Shown here: piece by piece, positions 24,446-33,616 of the stretch
How positions within the stretch are numbered: position 1 is the stretch's first letter
Layout of the letters: every line of letters starts with the position of its first letter
Assembly (NCBI RefSeq): GCF_001429605.1
Contig: NZ_LMSS01000005.1
Span: 570,608 to 634,607, forward strand
DNA: 64,000 nt
Direction: 5' to 3'
Origin: Phycicoccus sp. Soil802
GTDB lineage: Bacteria > Actinomycetota > Actinomycetes > Actinomycetales > Dermatophilaceae
Notes under the pieces: generated by a model
What the model saw: only the letters and a program-made list of their open reading frames with translations
Database searches by the model: none
What the model was told of the DNA's origin: nothing
Program-made: the position numbers and the translations under genes

Positions 24446-25413
24446 GGGTGCTGGTCCTGGCTCGGGTCCACGCGCCACGACGCCAGCAGGTCGTCGCGTC
24501 CGGCAGCCCGGAAGGCGAGGACGGCGGCCCCGAGCCGCCCGGCGCTCTCACCCAGCTCGCTGACCACGACCCGGGGCCGGCCGCGCCAGGCCAGCCCCGA
24601 CTCCATCCTCGCGGTCAGCGGCTCGAGCAGGACGGCCCCCGCCCGGGACAGTCCACCGCCGATCACGATCAGCTCGGGGTCGAGGAGGATGGTCAGGACG
24701 TTCAGTCCCTGGGCAAGCACGGTGACGGCCTCGTCCCAGAGGCGATCTGCCGTGGCGTCCGAGCCAAGCGAGGCGACGACCTCCTCGGCGGTTCGTGCGT
24801 GCCCCTCGGCCGCGGCATACCGTCGCGCGAGGGCGCCGGCCGAGGCGTAGGCCTCGAGGCAGCCGCGCTGTCCGCACGGGCACAGCTCGCCGCCCGGCAC
24901 CAAGGGGATGTGGCCGAACTCCCCTGCGGCGCCAGTGAATCCGGCGACGAGTCGGCCGTCGCTCACGATCGCGGCGGCGACGCCCGTCCCGATCGGCACG
25001 AGCACGAAGCTGTCCGAGCCACGTCCCGCGCCGAGCAGCTGCTCGGCCACCCCGGCCGTCCGCACGTCGTGCCCCACCGCCACGGGAAGGTCGAGTGCGT
25101 CGCCCAGGTGGTCGCGCAGGGGCAGGTCGCGCCAGCCGAGGTTGGACGCGTAGCGGACGACGCCGCGCGCCTCGTCGACCGAGCCGGGTGTCACCACACC
25201 CGCGGCCACCGGTGTGACGCCGGCGCCTGCGGCGATCGTGGACAGGTCGCGCACCAGCTGCGTCAACGCGGAGACGACCTCGCGGTCCGGGGTGGGCACG
25301 GTTCTGGTGGCGAGCTCACGTCCCGAGCCGTCGACGACGACGCCCTTCATGGAAGAGCCGCCCAGGTCGACGGCCACCACGGCCGCGGTGCTCCTGGTCA
25401 GCGCCTCAGTCAC
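24442..25413 (-). CDS. ROK family sugar kinase or regulator-type kinase
   Basis: ROK proteins phosphorylate glucose, N-acetylglucosamine, N-acetylmannosamine or related sugars with ATP. Seen: the phosphate-1 motif VVAVDLGGSSMKGVVVDG, the phosphate-2 region VLVPIGTGVAAAIV, the ROK signature with the E-x-G-H motif GEFGHIPLVPGG, the zinc cluster CPCGQRGCLEAY, and the adenosine region VIGGGLSRAG. No N-terminal helix-turn-helix, so it is an enzyme and not a NagC-type repressor. Length is 323 residues. Second gene of a probable operon, 19 bases after the YibE/F gene and overlapping cutC. Its sugar cannot be told from sequence. Confidence 0.9.
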   Translation of the reverse strand: MTEALTRSTAAVVAVDLGGSSMKGVVVDGSGRELATRTVPTPDREVVSALTQLVRDLSTIAAGAGVTPVAAGVVTPGSVDEARGVVRYASNLGWRDLPLRDHLGDALDLPVAVGHDVRTAGVAEQLLGAGRGSDSFVLVPIGTGVAAAIVSDGRLVAGFTGAAGEFGHIPLVPGGELCPCGQRGCLEAYASAGALARRYAAAEGHARTAEEVVASLGSDATADRLWDEAVTVLAQGLNVLTILLDPELIVIGGGLSRAGAVLLEPLTARMESGLAWRGRPRVVVSELGESAGRLGAAVLAFRAAGRDDLLASWRVDPSQDQHP

Positions 25414-25432
25414 CGGTGCACCGTATCCGGCC

Positions 25433-26617
25433 TCACGCGGCTGACCGGCGCGGCCGCGCGACGTAGGCCGCCGCGGCGGTCGTGATGGGCACCGCCGCGA
25501 TCAGGCCGATGGTGCCGACCGCACTGCGGACCAGCTCGGTCGCCACCAGCTGGTCCGACAGCACCTGGCCGAGCGGGTCGTCGAGGGCGACGATGAGCAC
25601 GAGCAGCGGAAGCGAGGCGCCTGCGTAGGCCAGGACGATGGTGTTGATGACCGAGGCGATGTGCGCCCGCCCGACTCGCGTCGCGGCGGCATACAGCTGT
25701 CTTCCACCCAGCTCGGGGTTGGCCCGGGCCAGCTCCTCCACCGTCACCGCCTGGGTGACGGTGACGTCGTCGAGCACACCGAGCGAGCCGATCAGGATGC
25801 CGGCCAGCAGCAGCCCTCTCAGGTCGACCCCGTGGGACTGGCCGAGGATGAACGAGCTCTCGTCGCCTGCGCCGGACAGGTTCATCGCCATGACGGCGAG
25901 CGCCGAGAGCAGGCCGGTCAGCAGGAGGCTCGCCAAGGTCCCGGCCAGGGCCACCGTGGTCGTCCTCCCCAAGCCATGGGTCAGGTAGAGGACGACCAGC
26001 ACGATCGCGGAGCAGCCGACGATCGCCACCGGCAGTGGTGGTTTGCTGTCGAGGATCGCCGGGATGACGAACCCGAGGATGACGGTGAAGGTGAACCCGA
26101 GCCCGAGCAGCGCGGTCAGACCCCGCCAGCGGCCGAACGCCAGCACCGCAAGGACGAACGCCACGAGGAGCACCCACAGCTGGGTGCCTCGCTCGTGGTC
26201 GATGATCGCGTAGCGGGACGCGGCCTCGTTGCCGGGCGAGTACGCGAGGACCGCCTTGTCCCCGACGTGGACCGTGGGCGACCCGACACCGGTGGGCAGC
26301 GGGACCGTGAACGTCGTGCCGGCCTGGTCACCGGTCGTCAGCCTGACCTGGGCACTGCCGCACACCGAGCTGGCCGCGGGTGGTGACTGCTGCAGCTGGT
26401 CCGTGGCGGGCGGGCAGGGCTCGACGTCCATCGTCGTGATGACACCGTTGACCTGCTGGGTGTCGGGGGCCCCGGCCACCGCCGCCTTGCTGTCCGGCCA
26501 CAGCCAGACCATCGCCACGGCCACCGCACAGAGGACGACGGCCACCGCGACGAGCACCGTGGGCGAGGTGTTCAGCCCACCGGCGTGCGCGTGGGGGTGC
26601 GCGTGCCTTCCCGCCAC
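25433..26617 (-). CDS. YibE/F family membrane protein
   Basis: A 394-residue inner membrane protein of the YibE/F family, whose role is unknown. A histidine-rich cytosolic N-terminus (GRHAHPHAHAG) and one helix precede an extracytoplasmic domain with two cysteines (EPCPPATDQ and SSVCGSAQ), followed by about seven helices with the family features, including GVLDDVTVTQAVTVEELAR and the preceding SHGVDLRGLLLAGILIGSLG. The GTG at 26617 is preceded by GGAGG five bases away, which decides the start; the frame is open much further. First gene of the operon with the ROK kinase, cutC and the M81 peptidase. Confidence 0.9.
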   Translation of the reverse strand: MAGRHAHPHAHAGGLNTSPTVLVAVAVVLCAVAVAMVWLWPDSKAAVAGAPDTQQVNGVITTMDVEPCPPATDQLQQSPPAASSVCGSAQVRLTTGDQAGTTFTVPLPTGVGSPTVHVGDKAVLAYSPGNEAASRYAIIDHERGTQLWVLLVAFVLAVLAFGRWRGLTALLGLGFTFTVILGFVIPAILDSKPPLPVAIVGCSAIVLVVLYLTHGLGRTTTVALAGTLASLLLTGLLSALAVMAMNLSGAGDESSFILGQSHGVDLRGLLLAGILIGSLGVLDDVTVTQAVTVEELARANPELGGRQLYAAATRVGRAHIASVINTIVLAYAGASLPLLVLIVALDDPLGQVLSDQLVATELVRSAVGTIGLIAAVPITTAAAAYVARPRRSAA

Positions 26618-26941
26618 CTCTGCCTCCGTCCGGTCGGCCGTATGCCGCGGCCGCCCGTTCGATGCGTTCGTTCCGGCTGACCACGCTCCCGGGTCATCCT
26701 GCCGTGCGGGTCGGTCGGCTGGCAGCGAGGGTCCCGCGACAGTGCGGTGCGTGTGCTCGGTCGCCGCGCGGATCGGCTGGCTGGCGGTATCAGCAGCTCG
26801 ACCCGCGCCTCTTCTCCATGAGGCGTTCAGCCCCGGCAGCCTCGCCCGTTCGTCGGGGCACTTCCGGCCCATCGCCCGATTACCCAGGGCGGCTCGTCGA
26901 GGTTGGATGGAGGCACGGAAACGATTTCAGGAGGTGATCCG
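26618..26941. other. Divergent promoter region between YibE/F and small CxxC protein
   Basis: This stretch separates two divergent genes. It holds the word TATGCCG at 26641, and no terminator or palindrome that I could find. The segment GAAACGATTTC (26917-26927, within ACGGAAACGATTTCAGG) is a short inverted repeat close to the plus-strand start. Promoters for both sides must lie here but no clear hexamers are visible. Confidence 0.35.
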
Positions 26942-27217
26942 ATGTTCGACTCGACGCCCGAGCAGTCCAATGACCCGGTCGCCGCCTGCACGGCCGACGC
27001 GGTCCATCGCCGCGACCACCACCACGACGGTGCGGAGACCTGTCACCCGCACCGGATCGAGGTCGTCCACCTCGGCCACCGAGCGATCGCGGTCTGCCAC
27101 GACTGTGGACAGGACTCGGGATTCCTCCCCGAGCGGGACGCCGACCAGCTGGCTTCCGCGCACCGCGACGAGACGGTCGCGGACGGCCACCTCCCCTTCA
27201 CGTCGCGGGTCGCCTGA
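26942..27217 (+). CDS. Small histidine- and cysteine-rich protein
   Basis: A 91-residue protein with an HRRDHHHDGAETCHPH cluster in its first half and a CHDCG motif after AIAVCHDCGQDSGFLPERDA. Together these give three cysteines and many histidines, consistent with a metal (zinc) site, although only one CxxC pair exists. No signal peptide and no membrane segment. The ribosome site (CAGGAGG) is strong and decides the ATG at 26942. It is convergent with the hybrid kinase, nine bases from its stop. Function unknown. Confidence 0.8.
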   Translation: MFDSTPEQSNDPVAACTADAVHRRDHHHDGAETCHPHRIEVVHLGHRAIAVCHDCGQDSGFLPERDADQLASAHRDETVADGHLPFTSRVA

Positions 27218-27226
27218 GCTCCCTCC

Positions 27227-29830
27227 CTACGGAGAGGTGGGTGCGGTGATGGACCGGAGCAGGCCGATGACCTGCCGCTCGAACTCCTCCGGGGACTCCC
27301 CCGCCTTCGTCACGAACCTCGTCTCGCCCAGCCGCAGCCGGCGCCGGTCCGCATCGTCGAGCTCGCGGCCCGTGTAGACGACCATCGGCAGCGACCGCAG
27401 CCGCTCGTCGGCACGCAAGGCGCTCACCACGGCATACCCGTCGATGTCCGGGAGCCCGAGGTCGAGGACCAGCAGGTCCGGTGGCACGTCCCGGCTCATC
27501 GCCAGCGCCTGCATCCCGGTGTGCGCGACGCGGGCGTGGACCCCGTGGTCGGCGAAGAACACCTTGAGGACCTCGCCGACGTCCTCGTCGTCCTCGACGA
27601 CGAGGACGCTGGTCGTCGCATCGGTGCCCAGTGCCTCGCGCAGCGAGCCCATGAGGGCGCGTTGGTCGACCGGCTTGGTGAGCCAGGACGACGCGCTGGG
27701 GACGTCGTACTCGTCCGGGGTCAGCGCGCTGAGGATGACGATGGGGATGGCGGCGGTCGCCGGGTTCGCACCCAGGGCGGCGATGGCCTCCCACCCCGAC
27801 ATGCCCGGCATCCTCAGGTCCATCAGGATCAGGCTGGGAGCGTGGACCGCGGCGAGGTCCAGGGCCTGCTGCCCGGTGTGCGCGGTGAGGGTGGCGTAGC
27901 CGTGCGACTCGAGCATGGCAGCCAGGACCTCGACGACGTCCGGGTCGTCGTCGCAGATCAGGATCGCCCCGACGGGTGGCGGGCCATCCGGCTCGTCCTT
28001 CGGCGTGGGAGCGGTCCTGAGGACGAACGTGAACGTGCTGCCCGACCCCGGGTTGCTCGTGGCCCAGATCCGGCCGCCGTGCTGCTCGACGATGCCGCGG
28101 CAGATGGGCAGGCCGAGACCCGTGCCGGTCTTGGCCCGGTTGTCCGTGGCATCGGCCTGGGCGAAGCGGTCGAAGATGGTCTCGAGCTTGTCGGCCGGGA
28201 TGCCGGCCCCCTGGTCGGTGACGGTGAACTGCACCAGGCCATGGTCGTCGCCCTCGGACGGCGCCGGGCCGGCGGTCACCGTCACCACGCCTCCGGCGGG
28301 GGAGAACTTGATGGCGTTGCTCAGCAGGTTCGCCAACGTCTGGGCGATCCGGTCGCGGTCGGCGAGGACGACGGCGTCCGAGGGGGCCGCACTGAGCGTG
28401 ACGCCCGCCTGCGCGGCCATCGCGCGCATCTCCTCGAGGGCCGCCCCCACCAGGTCGGCCGCCGGCAGCGGCTCGAGGTCGAGCTCCAGCTTGCCCGCAG
28501 AGATCTTCTCCACGTCGAGGATGTCGTTCACCAACCGGACCAGGCGCTCGGAGCTGTTGAGGGCCACGTCGGCCATCCGTTGTGCCTTGGGCGGAAGGGT
28601 GCCGACGGCACCGCCGGCCATCAGGCCGAGCGCACCTCGGATCGACGTCAGCGGGGTCCGCAGCTCGTGGCTGATGACGCCGACGAACTCGTCCTTCATC
28701 CGCTGCACCACGCGCTGCTCGGTGATGTCCTGCATCGTCCCGACCAGCCGGATCACGTTTGCGGACTCGTCGCGCACCGCCCGGCCGACTGCGCGGACCT
28801 CACGGACCGTGCCGTCGGGTCGCACGATGCGGTACTCGGAGCGGATCTCGCCCGGCGCGCTGGCCGCCTCCTCCTGTGCGCGCAGGACATCCGCCGCGTC
28901 CTCGGGGTGGACACGGGCGGCGAAGAGCTCTTCGCGGTCGCCCTCGGTGTCCGGGTCGAGGCCGAGGATGCGGTAGAACTCGGCGCTCCACTCGGTCCGT
29001 CCCGAGCCCAGGTCCCACTGCCAGCTGCCGATGTGGGCGAGGTGTTGGGCGTCCTGGAGCTCGGCGTTGCTGGCGGCGAGTTCGTCGGCCTGCTCCTTGA
29101 CGCTGCGCAGGAGCTCCTCGTTGCCGGCTCCGAAGCGATAGAGGGCGAACGCGAGCAGCAGCATCGCGCCGAGGGTGGCGGCAGCGACGATCGCGGTCCA
29201 GTGGATGGCCTGGTCCTGCCGGCGATCGGCTGCCTGGTTCGCCGAGTCAGCCTCCCGCGCGAAGGCGGCCAGCAGCTGCGACTGCGGCTCGGCCAGCTGG
29301 TCGAACGTCGCGTCGAAGTCCTCGTGCTGCTCCCGCGCCTCGCGGGTCGACGTGGCGGCGAGGTCGCTCAGCCTGACCGCGTCGGCGCCGAGGTCCCGCA
29401 ACGCCGTGTCGAGGCTGCGGACCTGCGCGTCGAGGGAGGGGGATGGGCTCGACGCCTCGAGCTTGCGCAGGTCGTCCTCGAGCTGGGTGAGGTGGGCTCG
29501 CGTCCGGGCCGCCAGCTCAGTGCCGGTCTCGTTGTTGCCCTCGGGGGCCTCGAGCGACTCCAGGACGTCGCCGTGGAGGCTCGCGACCATGGCGCTGGCG
29601 TCCAGCAGGTGCTGCTGGGCCGTGAGCAGCCGGAACGCGTTGGTGTGGGCTCGGTCGACGGCGGTGAAGCCGGTGAGCGCCGTCGTGACCACGAGCAGCG
29701 GCAGCACGACCGCGACGACGGCGACGACGAGCAGGGCGCGTCCCAGCGGCAGGCCACCGAGGGGGTCGCCCTTCCAGGACCGGCGTCCCTCACTGGTGAC
29801 ACCCCGGGCCGCGCCTCGGGCGTTGCTCAT
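27227..29830 (-). CDS. Hybrid sensor histidine kinase with two receiver domains
   Basis: An 867-residue membrane kinase. Domains in order: a first membrane helix (residues about 31-50), an extracytoplasmic helical sensor of about 170 residues (CHASE3-like, DRAHTNAFRLLTAQQHLL), a second helix (TAIVAAATLGAMLLLAFALY), a PAS domain with PAC motif, HisKA with acceptor histidine in ISHELRTPLTSIRG, HATPase_c (LANLLSNAIKFSP, DQGAGIP, TGTGLGLPIC), and two receivers in tandem, with acceptor aspartates in LILMDLRMPGM and LLVLDLGLPDI. There is no HPt domain within the protein, but a separate HPt gene lies about 3 kb away (divergent), which suggests a relay. Convergent with the small histidine-rich protein. 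Confidence 0.93.
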   Translation of the reverse strand: MSNARGAARGVTSEGRRSWKGDPLGGLPLGRALLVVAVVAVVLPLLVVTTALTGFTAVDRAHTNAFRLLTAQQHLLDASAMVASLHGDVLESLEAPEGNNETGTELAARTRAHLTQLEDDLRKLEASSPSPSLDAQVRSLDTALRDLGADAVRLSDLAATSTREAREQHEDFDATFDQLAEPQSQLLAAFAREADSANQAADRRQDQAIHWTAIVAAATLGAMLLLAFALYRFGAGNEELLRSVKEQADELAASNAELQDAQHLAHIGSWQWDLGSGRTEWSAEFYRILGLDPDTEGDREELFAARVHPEDAADVLRAQEEAASAPGEIRSEYRIVRPDGTVREVRAVGRAVRDESANVIRLVGTMQDITEQRVVQRMKDEFVGVISHELRTPLTSIRGALGLMAGGAVGTLPPKAQRMADVALNSSERLVRLVNDILDVEKISAGKLELDLEPLPAADLVGAALEEMRAMAAQAGVTLSAAPSDAVVLADRDRIAQTLANLLSNAIKFSPAGGVVTVTAGPAPSEGDDHGLVQFTVTDQGAGIPADKLETIFDRFAQADATDNRAKTGTGLGLPICRGIVEQHGGRIWATSNPGSGSTFTFVLRTAPTPKDEPDGPPPVGAILICDDDPDVVEVLAAMLESHGYATLTAHTGQQALDLAAVHAPSLILMDLRMPGMSGWEAIAALGANPATAAIPIVILSALTPDEYDVPSASSWLTKPVDQRALMGSLREALGTDATTSVLVVEDDEDVGEVLKVFFADHGVHARVAHTGMQALAMSRDVPPDLLVLDLGLPDIDGYAVVSALRADERLRSLPMVVYTGRELDDADRRRLRLGETRFVTKAGESPEEFERQVIGLLRSITAPTSP

Positions 29831-30018
29831 CGAAGGCCCGGATTGCGTGTGGACGCTTGTGTCGTCATGCGGTCAGTCTGCCCCTTGTCCAGCCCTGCCA
29901 CCGCACGACGCGGCCGCGAGCGCCGACTCTGCCGTCAGGGCGAGAGTGCGCAGGGGGTGAGGGTGCTGCACACTGTCCGCATGGAGCCCACGCAATCCCG
30001 ACGGCACGACCGCAGCGG

Positions 30019-30426
30019 GTGAACGCGGCCGCGGACGCCAGCCCGCCGGGGATCGTTCGCCGGGTCCTCGTCGTCGATGACGACGAGCTCATCCTCGAGG
30101 TGGCCACGATGAGCCTCGAGATGGTGGGCGGCTGGAGCGTCACGACGGCAGCCGACGGCCAGGAGGCACTGGACCGCGCCCGGGTGGAGCAGCCCGACGC
30201 CATCGTCATGGACGTGATGATGCCCCGCATGGACGGACCCACCGCGGCCATCGCCCTTCGCCAGGACCCGGCGACCGCCGGCATCCCGATCGTGCTGCTC
30301 ACGGCGAGCGTCCTCGCTGCGGAGCGCGCAGCGCTGGCCGAGCTGCCGGTGGTGGGCGTCCTGAGCAAACCGTTCGACCCCATGCTGCTGCCCGCGGAGC
30401 TGTCGGCCGTCCTGGGCTGGTCCTGA
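30019..30426 (+). CDS. Stand-alone receiver-domain protein
   Basis: A single response-regulator receiver of 135 residues with no output domain: acidic pair in VVDDDELI, acceptor aspartate in AIVMDVMMPRM, Thr in LLTASVL, Lys in VLSKPFDP. It should carry phosphate between kinases or act through protein contacts. The GTG at 30019 (VNAAADASPPG) is the most likely start though the ribosome site is weak; the frame is open upstream to 29857. Its TGA overlaps the next gene's ATG (TGATG), so the two are translated together. Confidence 0.9.
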   Translation: MNAAADASPPGIVRRVLVVDDDELILEVATMSLEMVGGWSVTTAADGQEALDRARVEQPDAIVMDVMMPRMDGPTAAIALRQDPATAGIPIVLLTASVLAAERAALAELPVVGVLSKPFDPMLLPAELSAVLGWS

Positions 30427-30857
30427 TGCCCACCGACCCCGACCGGGCCGCCGCGGGTGGGGACGGTGCGAAGGCGCCGATGGACGCTGTCATGGCCGCC
30501 TTCCGCGACCGCGCGAGGGACACCAACCTGGCGCGGGTCGAGGTGATCGAGGAGGCACTGGGCCATCTTCAGCGCGGCGTGCTGCGGGAGGAGGCGCGAC
30601 TGACCGCCCGCCGGGCCGCGCACTCGCTCGTGGGTTCCGCAGGCACCTTCGGCATGCGCGAGGCGAGCGAGCTCGGCCGCAGCCTGGAAGCCATCCTCGA
30701 CGACGCCACCGGGGCGGTGGGTCCGCAGGTCCGGGCGGGCCGCGGTCTGGAGGTGGTGACCCGGCTGCGCGTGGCGCTGGGCGGCTCGGGCGGCTCGGGC
30801 GGCTCGGACGGATCGGGTGCTCCGAACCGCCCGGGAGGCGGGTCAGACAGCTGGTAG
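30426..30857 (+). CDS. Histidine phosphotransfer (HPt) domain protein
   Basis: A 143-residue protein with a four-helix HPt domain; the phosphorylatable histidine is in RRAAHSLVGSAGTFGM near residue 66, in the expected HSxxGSAxxxG context. A glycine/serine-rich tail (GGSGGSGGSDGSG) follows. It overlaps the receiver gene by one base and its 3' end overlaps the next kinase on the other strand. HPt proteins pass phosphate from a receiver-bearing hybrid kinase to another receiver. With the hybrid kinase, the free receiver and the GAF kinase close by, it is likely part of a local phosphorelay; the route is inference. Confidence 0.9.
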   Translation: MPTDPDRAAAGGDGAKAPMDAVMAAFRDRARDTNLARVEVIEEALGHLQRGVLREEARLTARRAAHSLVGSAGTFGMREASELGRSLEAILDDATGAVGPQVRAGRGLEVVTRLRVALGGSGGSGGSDGSGAPNRPGGGSDSW

Positions 30858-32633
30858 GCGGACGGTGAAGGTGGTGCCTTCGCCCAGGCTGGACGTCACG
30901 TCGATGCTGCCGCCGTGGCGCACCACGATGTGTTTGACGATGCTCAGCCCCAGCCCGGTGCCCGGGACGGCGAGGGCATCTGGGTTCGTGGAGCGGAAGA
31001 ACTCGGTGAACAGCCGGGCCTGGTCCTCCTGTGACATGCCCAGGCCCTGGTCGGTGACCTCGAGGACCAGGTGGTGGTCGCTCCGGTCCACGCCAATGCT
31101 GACCCGTCCGCCGCGCCGGCTGAACTTCACGGCGTTCCCGACGAGGTTGGTCACCACCCGTGACAGCTCCTCGCTGCTGCCGGACACGGCCACGTCGGCC
31201 GGCTGCTCGTGCTGCAGCGTCACCCCGTTCTTGGTGGCTTCCGGGGTGAACATCTCGAGGGCGTCGCGCACGAGCTCGTTGACGTCGACGCGGGTGCGGA
31301 CGAGGGGTCGGTCCGGGTCGCTGAAGCGACCCAGGTCAAGGAGGTCGTCCACCAGCCCCTGCAGCCTGCGCACGTTGCGGTCGATGACGCCAAGCGACCA
31401 GGCAGAGTCGCCGTCAGGGTCGTCCTGCAGCATCTCGACGTGGCCGACCACTGACGCCAACGGGTTCTTCAGCTCGTGCGACACCGTGGAGAACAACGTG
31501 GCGCGGGCACGCTCGGCCGTGCGCAGGTTCGACACCAGCTTCCGCTCGAGGGCGAACAAGCGCGAGTTCAGCACCGAACGGCCCAGGTCACGGCCGATCT
31601 CGAGGGCGGCTGCGCGCTCAGCGTCGCTCCAGGTCGGGTACGACCCTGCGCGGGTGCAGACGACGTATCCCAGGCACTGGGAGGCTGCGCCGATGGGGAC
31701 GAGCAAGAGGCTGTGGGATGCGCTGCTGCTGACGAAGTCGATGATCGCGGCTTCCTCCGCGGCCGTGACCAGGTCACCGGCGCTCGCTCCGGTCGGTGCC
31801 ACCGTCACGGTTCGACGAAGCGCCCAGGCGTCGTGCGCCACGCGACGGGCGACGTCGACCAGCTCGGGCGGCGTGGCCGTTGCAGGGTGGGGGTAGGTGG
31901 CGGAGTGGTCATCACGGATGTCGTCGCCGAAGGTGCGGATCCACAGCTGTGAGCAGCCCAGCCCCTTGGCCACCGGCTCGGCCACCGCCGCGACCACCAC
32001 CTCGGGCTCGAGCACCTCGTTCGACACGCGTGCGACCGCCTGCACCGCCTGGGTGATGCGGACCCGTTCAGCCAGCCGCGTGCGTTCCTGCGCTGCCGCC
32101 AGGACGACGCCGGCCTGTCCGGCGAACACCTCGAGGACAACCCGTTGGAGCGGCCCGGGTCGCTGGCCGTTGAGGGGTAGATCCACGTTCAAGGTCCCGG
32201 CAAGGTCACCGGAGGCGGTGAAGAACGGGGCGAACAAGGTGTCGTTGGGGTGCCACGGGTCGACGTTGCTGTCCCCTCCCGACCAGGTGGGATCAGACCA
32301 CCCCACGGGGGACGACCCCGGAAGCCGGTCGTGCGGGACGAACCGCAGTGCGCCCCACTGCTCAGCCGCAGCGAACTCGGCCTCGACGACGTGGCGCGGG
32401 GTGACGCGGCCCAGGACCGCGTCGCGTGCGCGTGCGTCGCCGCCCACGGCCACGGCCTCCAGGTCCCCGTTCGGTAGGACCAGGCTCAGTGCAGCGACCT
32501 GGAAGGCAGCGACCTCGGCCGCGCTCTCGACGATGCGGTCGAACAGCACCCGATCATCAGCAGCCGTCGCTGCCTGACTCATGATGAGGCCGATGCTGCG
32601 CAGCGCAGCAATCTCCCACGTATCGACTTCCAC
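30843..32633 (-). CDS. GAF-domain sensor histidine kinase
   Basis: A soluble 596-residue kinase without membrane segments. Two GAF-like sensor regions are likely (around residues 20-180 and 200-350), each with a typical weak alternating pattern, for example LLLVPIGAASQCLGYVVCTR. HisKA follows with the acceptor histidine in FSTVSHELKNPLASVVG, then HATPase_c (VVTNLVGNAVKFS, TDQGLGMSQED, GTGLGLSIVKHIV). It ends in the HATPase domain with no receiver. The GTG at 32633 has AGGGAG seven bases upstream and is preferred to the frame's earlier start. It overlaps the HPt gene by 15 bases in a convergent way. It probably senses a cytosolic ligand or redox change. Confidence 0.92.
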   Translation of the reverse strand: MEVDTWEIAALRSIGLIMSQAATAADDRVLFDRIVESAAEVAAFQVAALSLVLPNGDLEAVAVGGDARARDAVLGRVTPRHVVEAEFAAAEQWGALRFVPHDRLPGSSPVGWSDPTWSGGDSNVDPWHPNDTLFAPFFTASGDLAGTLNVDLPLNGQRPGPLQRVVLEVFAGQAGVVLAAAQERTRLAERVRITQAVQAVARVSNEVLEPEVVVAAVAEPVAKGLGCSQLWIRTFGDDIRDDHSATYPHPATATPPELVDVARRVAHDAWALRRTVTVAPTGASAGDLVTAAEEAAIIDFVSSSASHSLLLVPIGAASQCLGYVVCTRAGSYPTWSDAERAAALEIGRDLGRSVLNSRLFALERKLVSNLRTAERARATLFSTVSHELKNPLASVVGHVEMLQDDPDGDSAWSLGVIDRNVRRLQGLVDDLLDLGRFSDPDRPLVRTRVDVNELVRDALEMFTPEATKNGVTLQHEQPADVAVSGSSEELSRVVTNLVGNAVKFSRRGGRVSIGVDRSDHHLVLEVTDQGLGMSQEDQARLFTEFFRSTNPDALAVPGTGLGLSIVKHIVVRHGGSIDVTSSLGEGTTFTVRLPAV

Positions 32634-32797
32634 GTCACATCTCCCTACTGGCGTGCGCAATCTATCCGGCAGACCTCGGGCAAATGAAACGAGTGCTGAG
32701 GAATGGGACAAAAGGGTGAGGTGGGGGAAGCGGTTCGACCGATGCGGACGTCGGCACCTCACAGAGTGCTCAGCGGGGCCTCGGCGACTTTGGAAGG

Positions 32798-33562
32798 ATG
32801 GACGCCATGGCCGAGCCAGTGTGGTTTCCGAGCACCAGTGGGCCGCGCCTGGCCGGTCTCGTCGACCACCCCGAAGGCGCCGTACGCGGCTGGGGAGTGT
32901 TCTCCCACGGCTTCACCCTCGGCAAGAACAGCCCCGCTGCCAGCCGGATCTGCAAGCAGCTGGCCCACGAAGGGGTGGGGATGCTGCGTTTCGACAACCT
33001 GGGCCTGGGCGACTCCGAGGGCGACTGGGGAGACGGCTCCTTCTCGCACAAGGTCGCCGACACCGCTCAGGCAGTGCGGTTCATGAACGAGTCGGGTCGG
33101 ACGGTGCGGCTCCTGGTCGGTCACTCCTTCGGTGGGGCCGCAGTCATCGCGGCGGCTCACGAGCTGGACTCGGTCCGAGCCGTGGCGAGCATCGGCGCGC
33201 CGTACCAACCGGGGCACGTCGAGCACAACTACGACGCCCTCGTGGAGCGCATCATCGCCGAGGGAGAGGCCCCCTTCCTGATCGGTGGCAAGGCGCTCGT
33301 CCTTCGTCGGCACTTCATCGAGGACGTCCGCGCGGCTGACCTGCGCGAGCAGATCCGAACCCTGCGCCGCGCCCTGATGGTGCTGCACTCCCCCACCGAC
33401 AACACGGTCGGCATCGCGAACGCCAGCGAGATCTTCCGGGCAGCTCGGCACCCCCGGAGCTTCGTCTCGCTCGAGGGCGCCGACCACCTCCTCACCGGTC
33501 GGGACCAGGCCAAGCGTGCGGCCCGGATCATCAGCGCATGGGCTGATCCCTACCTGGGCTGA
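32798..33562 (+). CDS. Alpha/beta hydrolase family protein
   Basis: A 254-residue cytosolic hydrolase with the canonical elements: oxyanion-region HGFTLGKNSP, RFDNLGLGDSEGDW, the nucleophile elbow GHSFGGAAV with serine near residue 109, the acid loop (LMVLHSPTDNTVGIANA) and the catalytic histidine in LEGADHLLT. This subgroup is often found fused to, or next to, OsmC-like proteins; here it stands alone. Both the ATG at 32798 and one at 32807 are possible; GGAAGG lies upstream of both. The substrate is unknown. It is divergent from the GAF kinase. Confidence 0.88.
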   Translation: MDAMAEPVWFPSTSGPRLAGLVDHPEGAVRGWGVFSHGFTLGKNSPAASRICKQLAHEGVGMLRFDNLGLGDSEGDWGDGSFSHKVADTAQAVRFMNESGRTVRLLVGHSFGGAAVIAAAHELDSVRAVASIGAPYQPGHVEHNYDALVERIIAEGEAPFLIGGKALVLRRHFIEDVRAADLREQIRTLRRALMVLHSPTDNTVGIANASEIFRAARHPRSFVSLEGADHLLTGRDQAKRAARIISAWADPYLG

Positions 33563-33616
33563 CGCTGCTGACCTGGTGGAAGCATGGCGTTGAGCCGCAC
33601 CACCTGCGGCCTCCGC

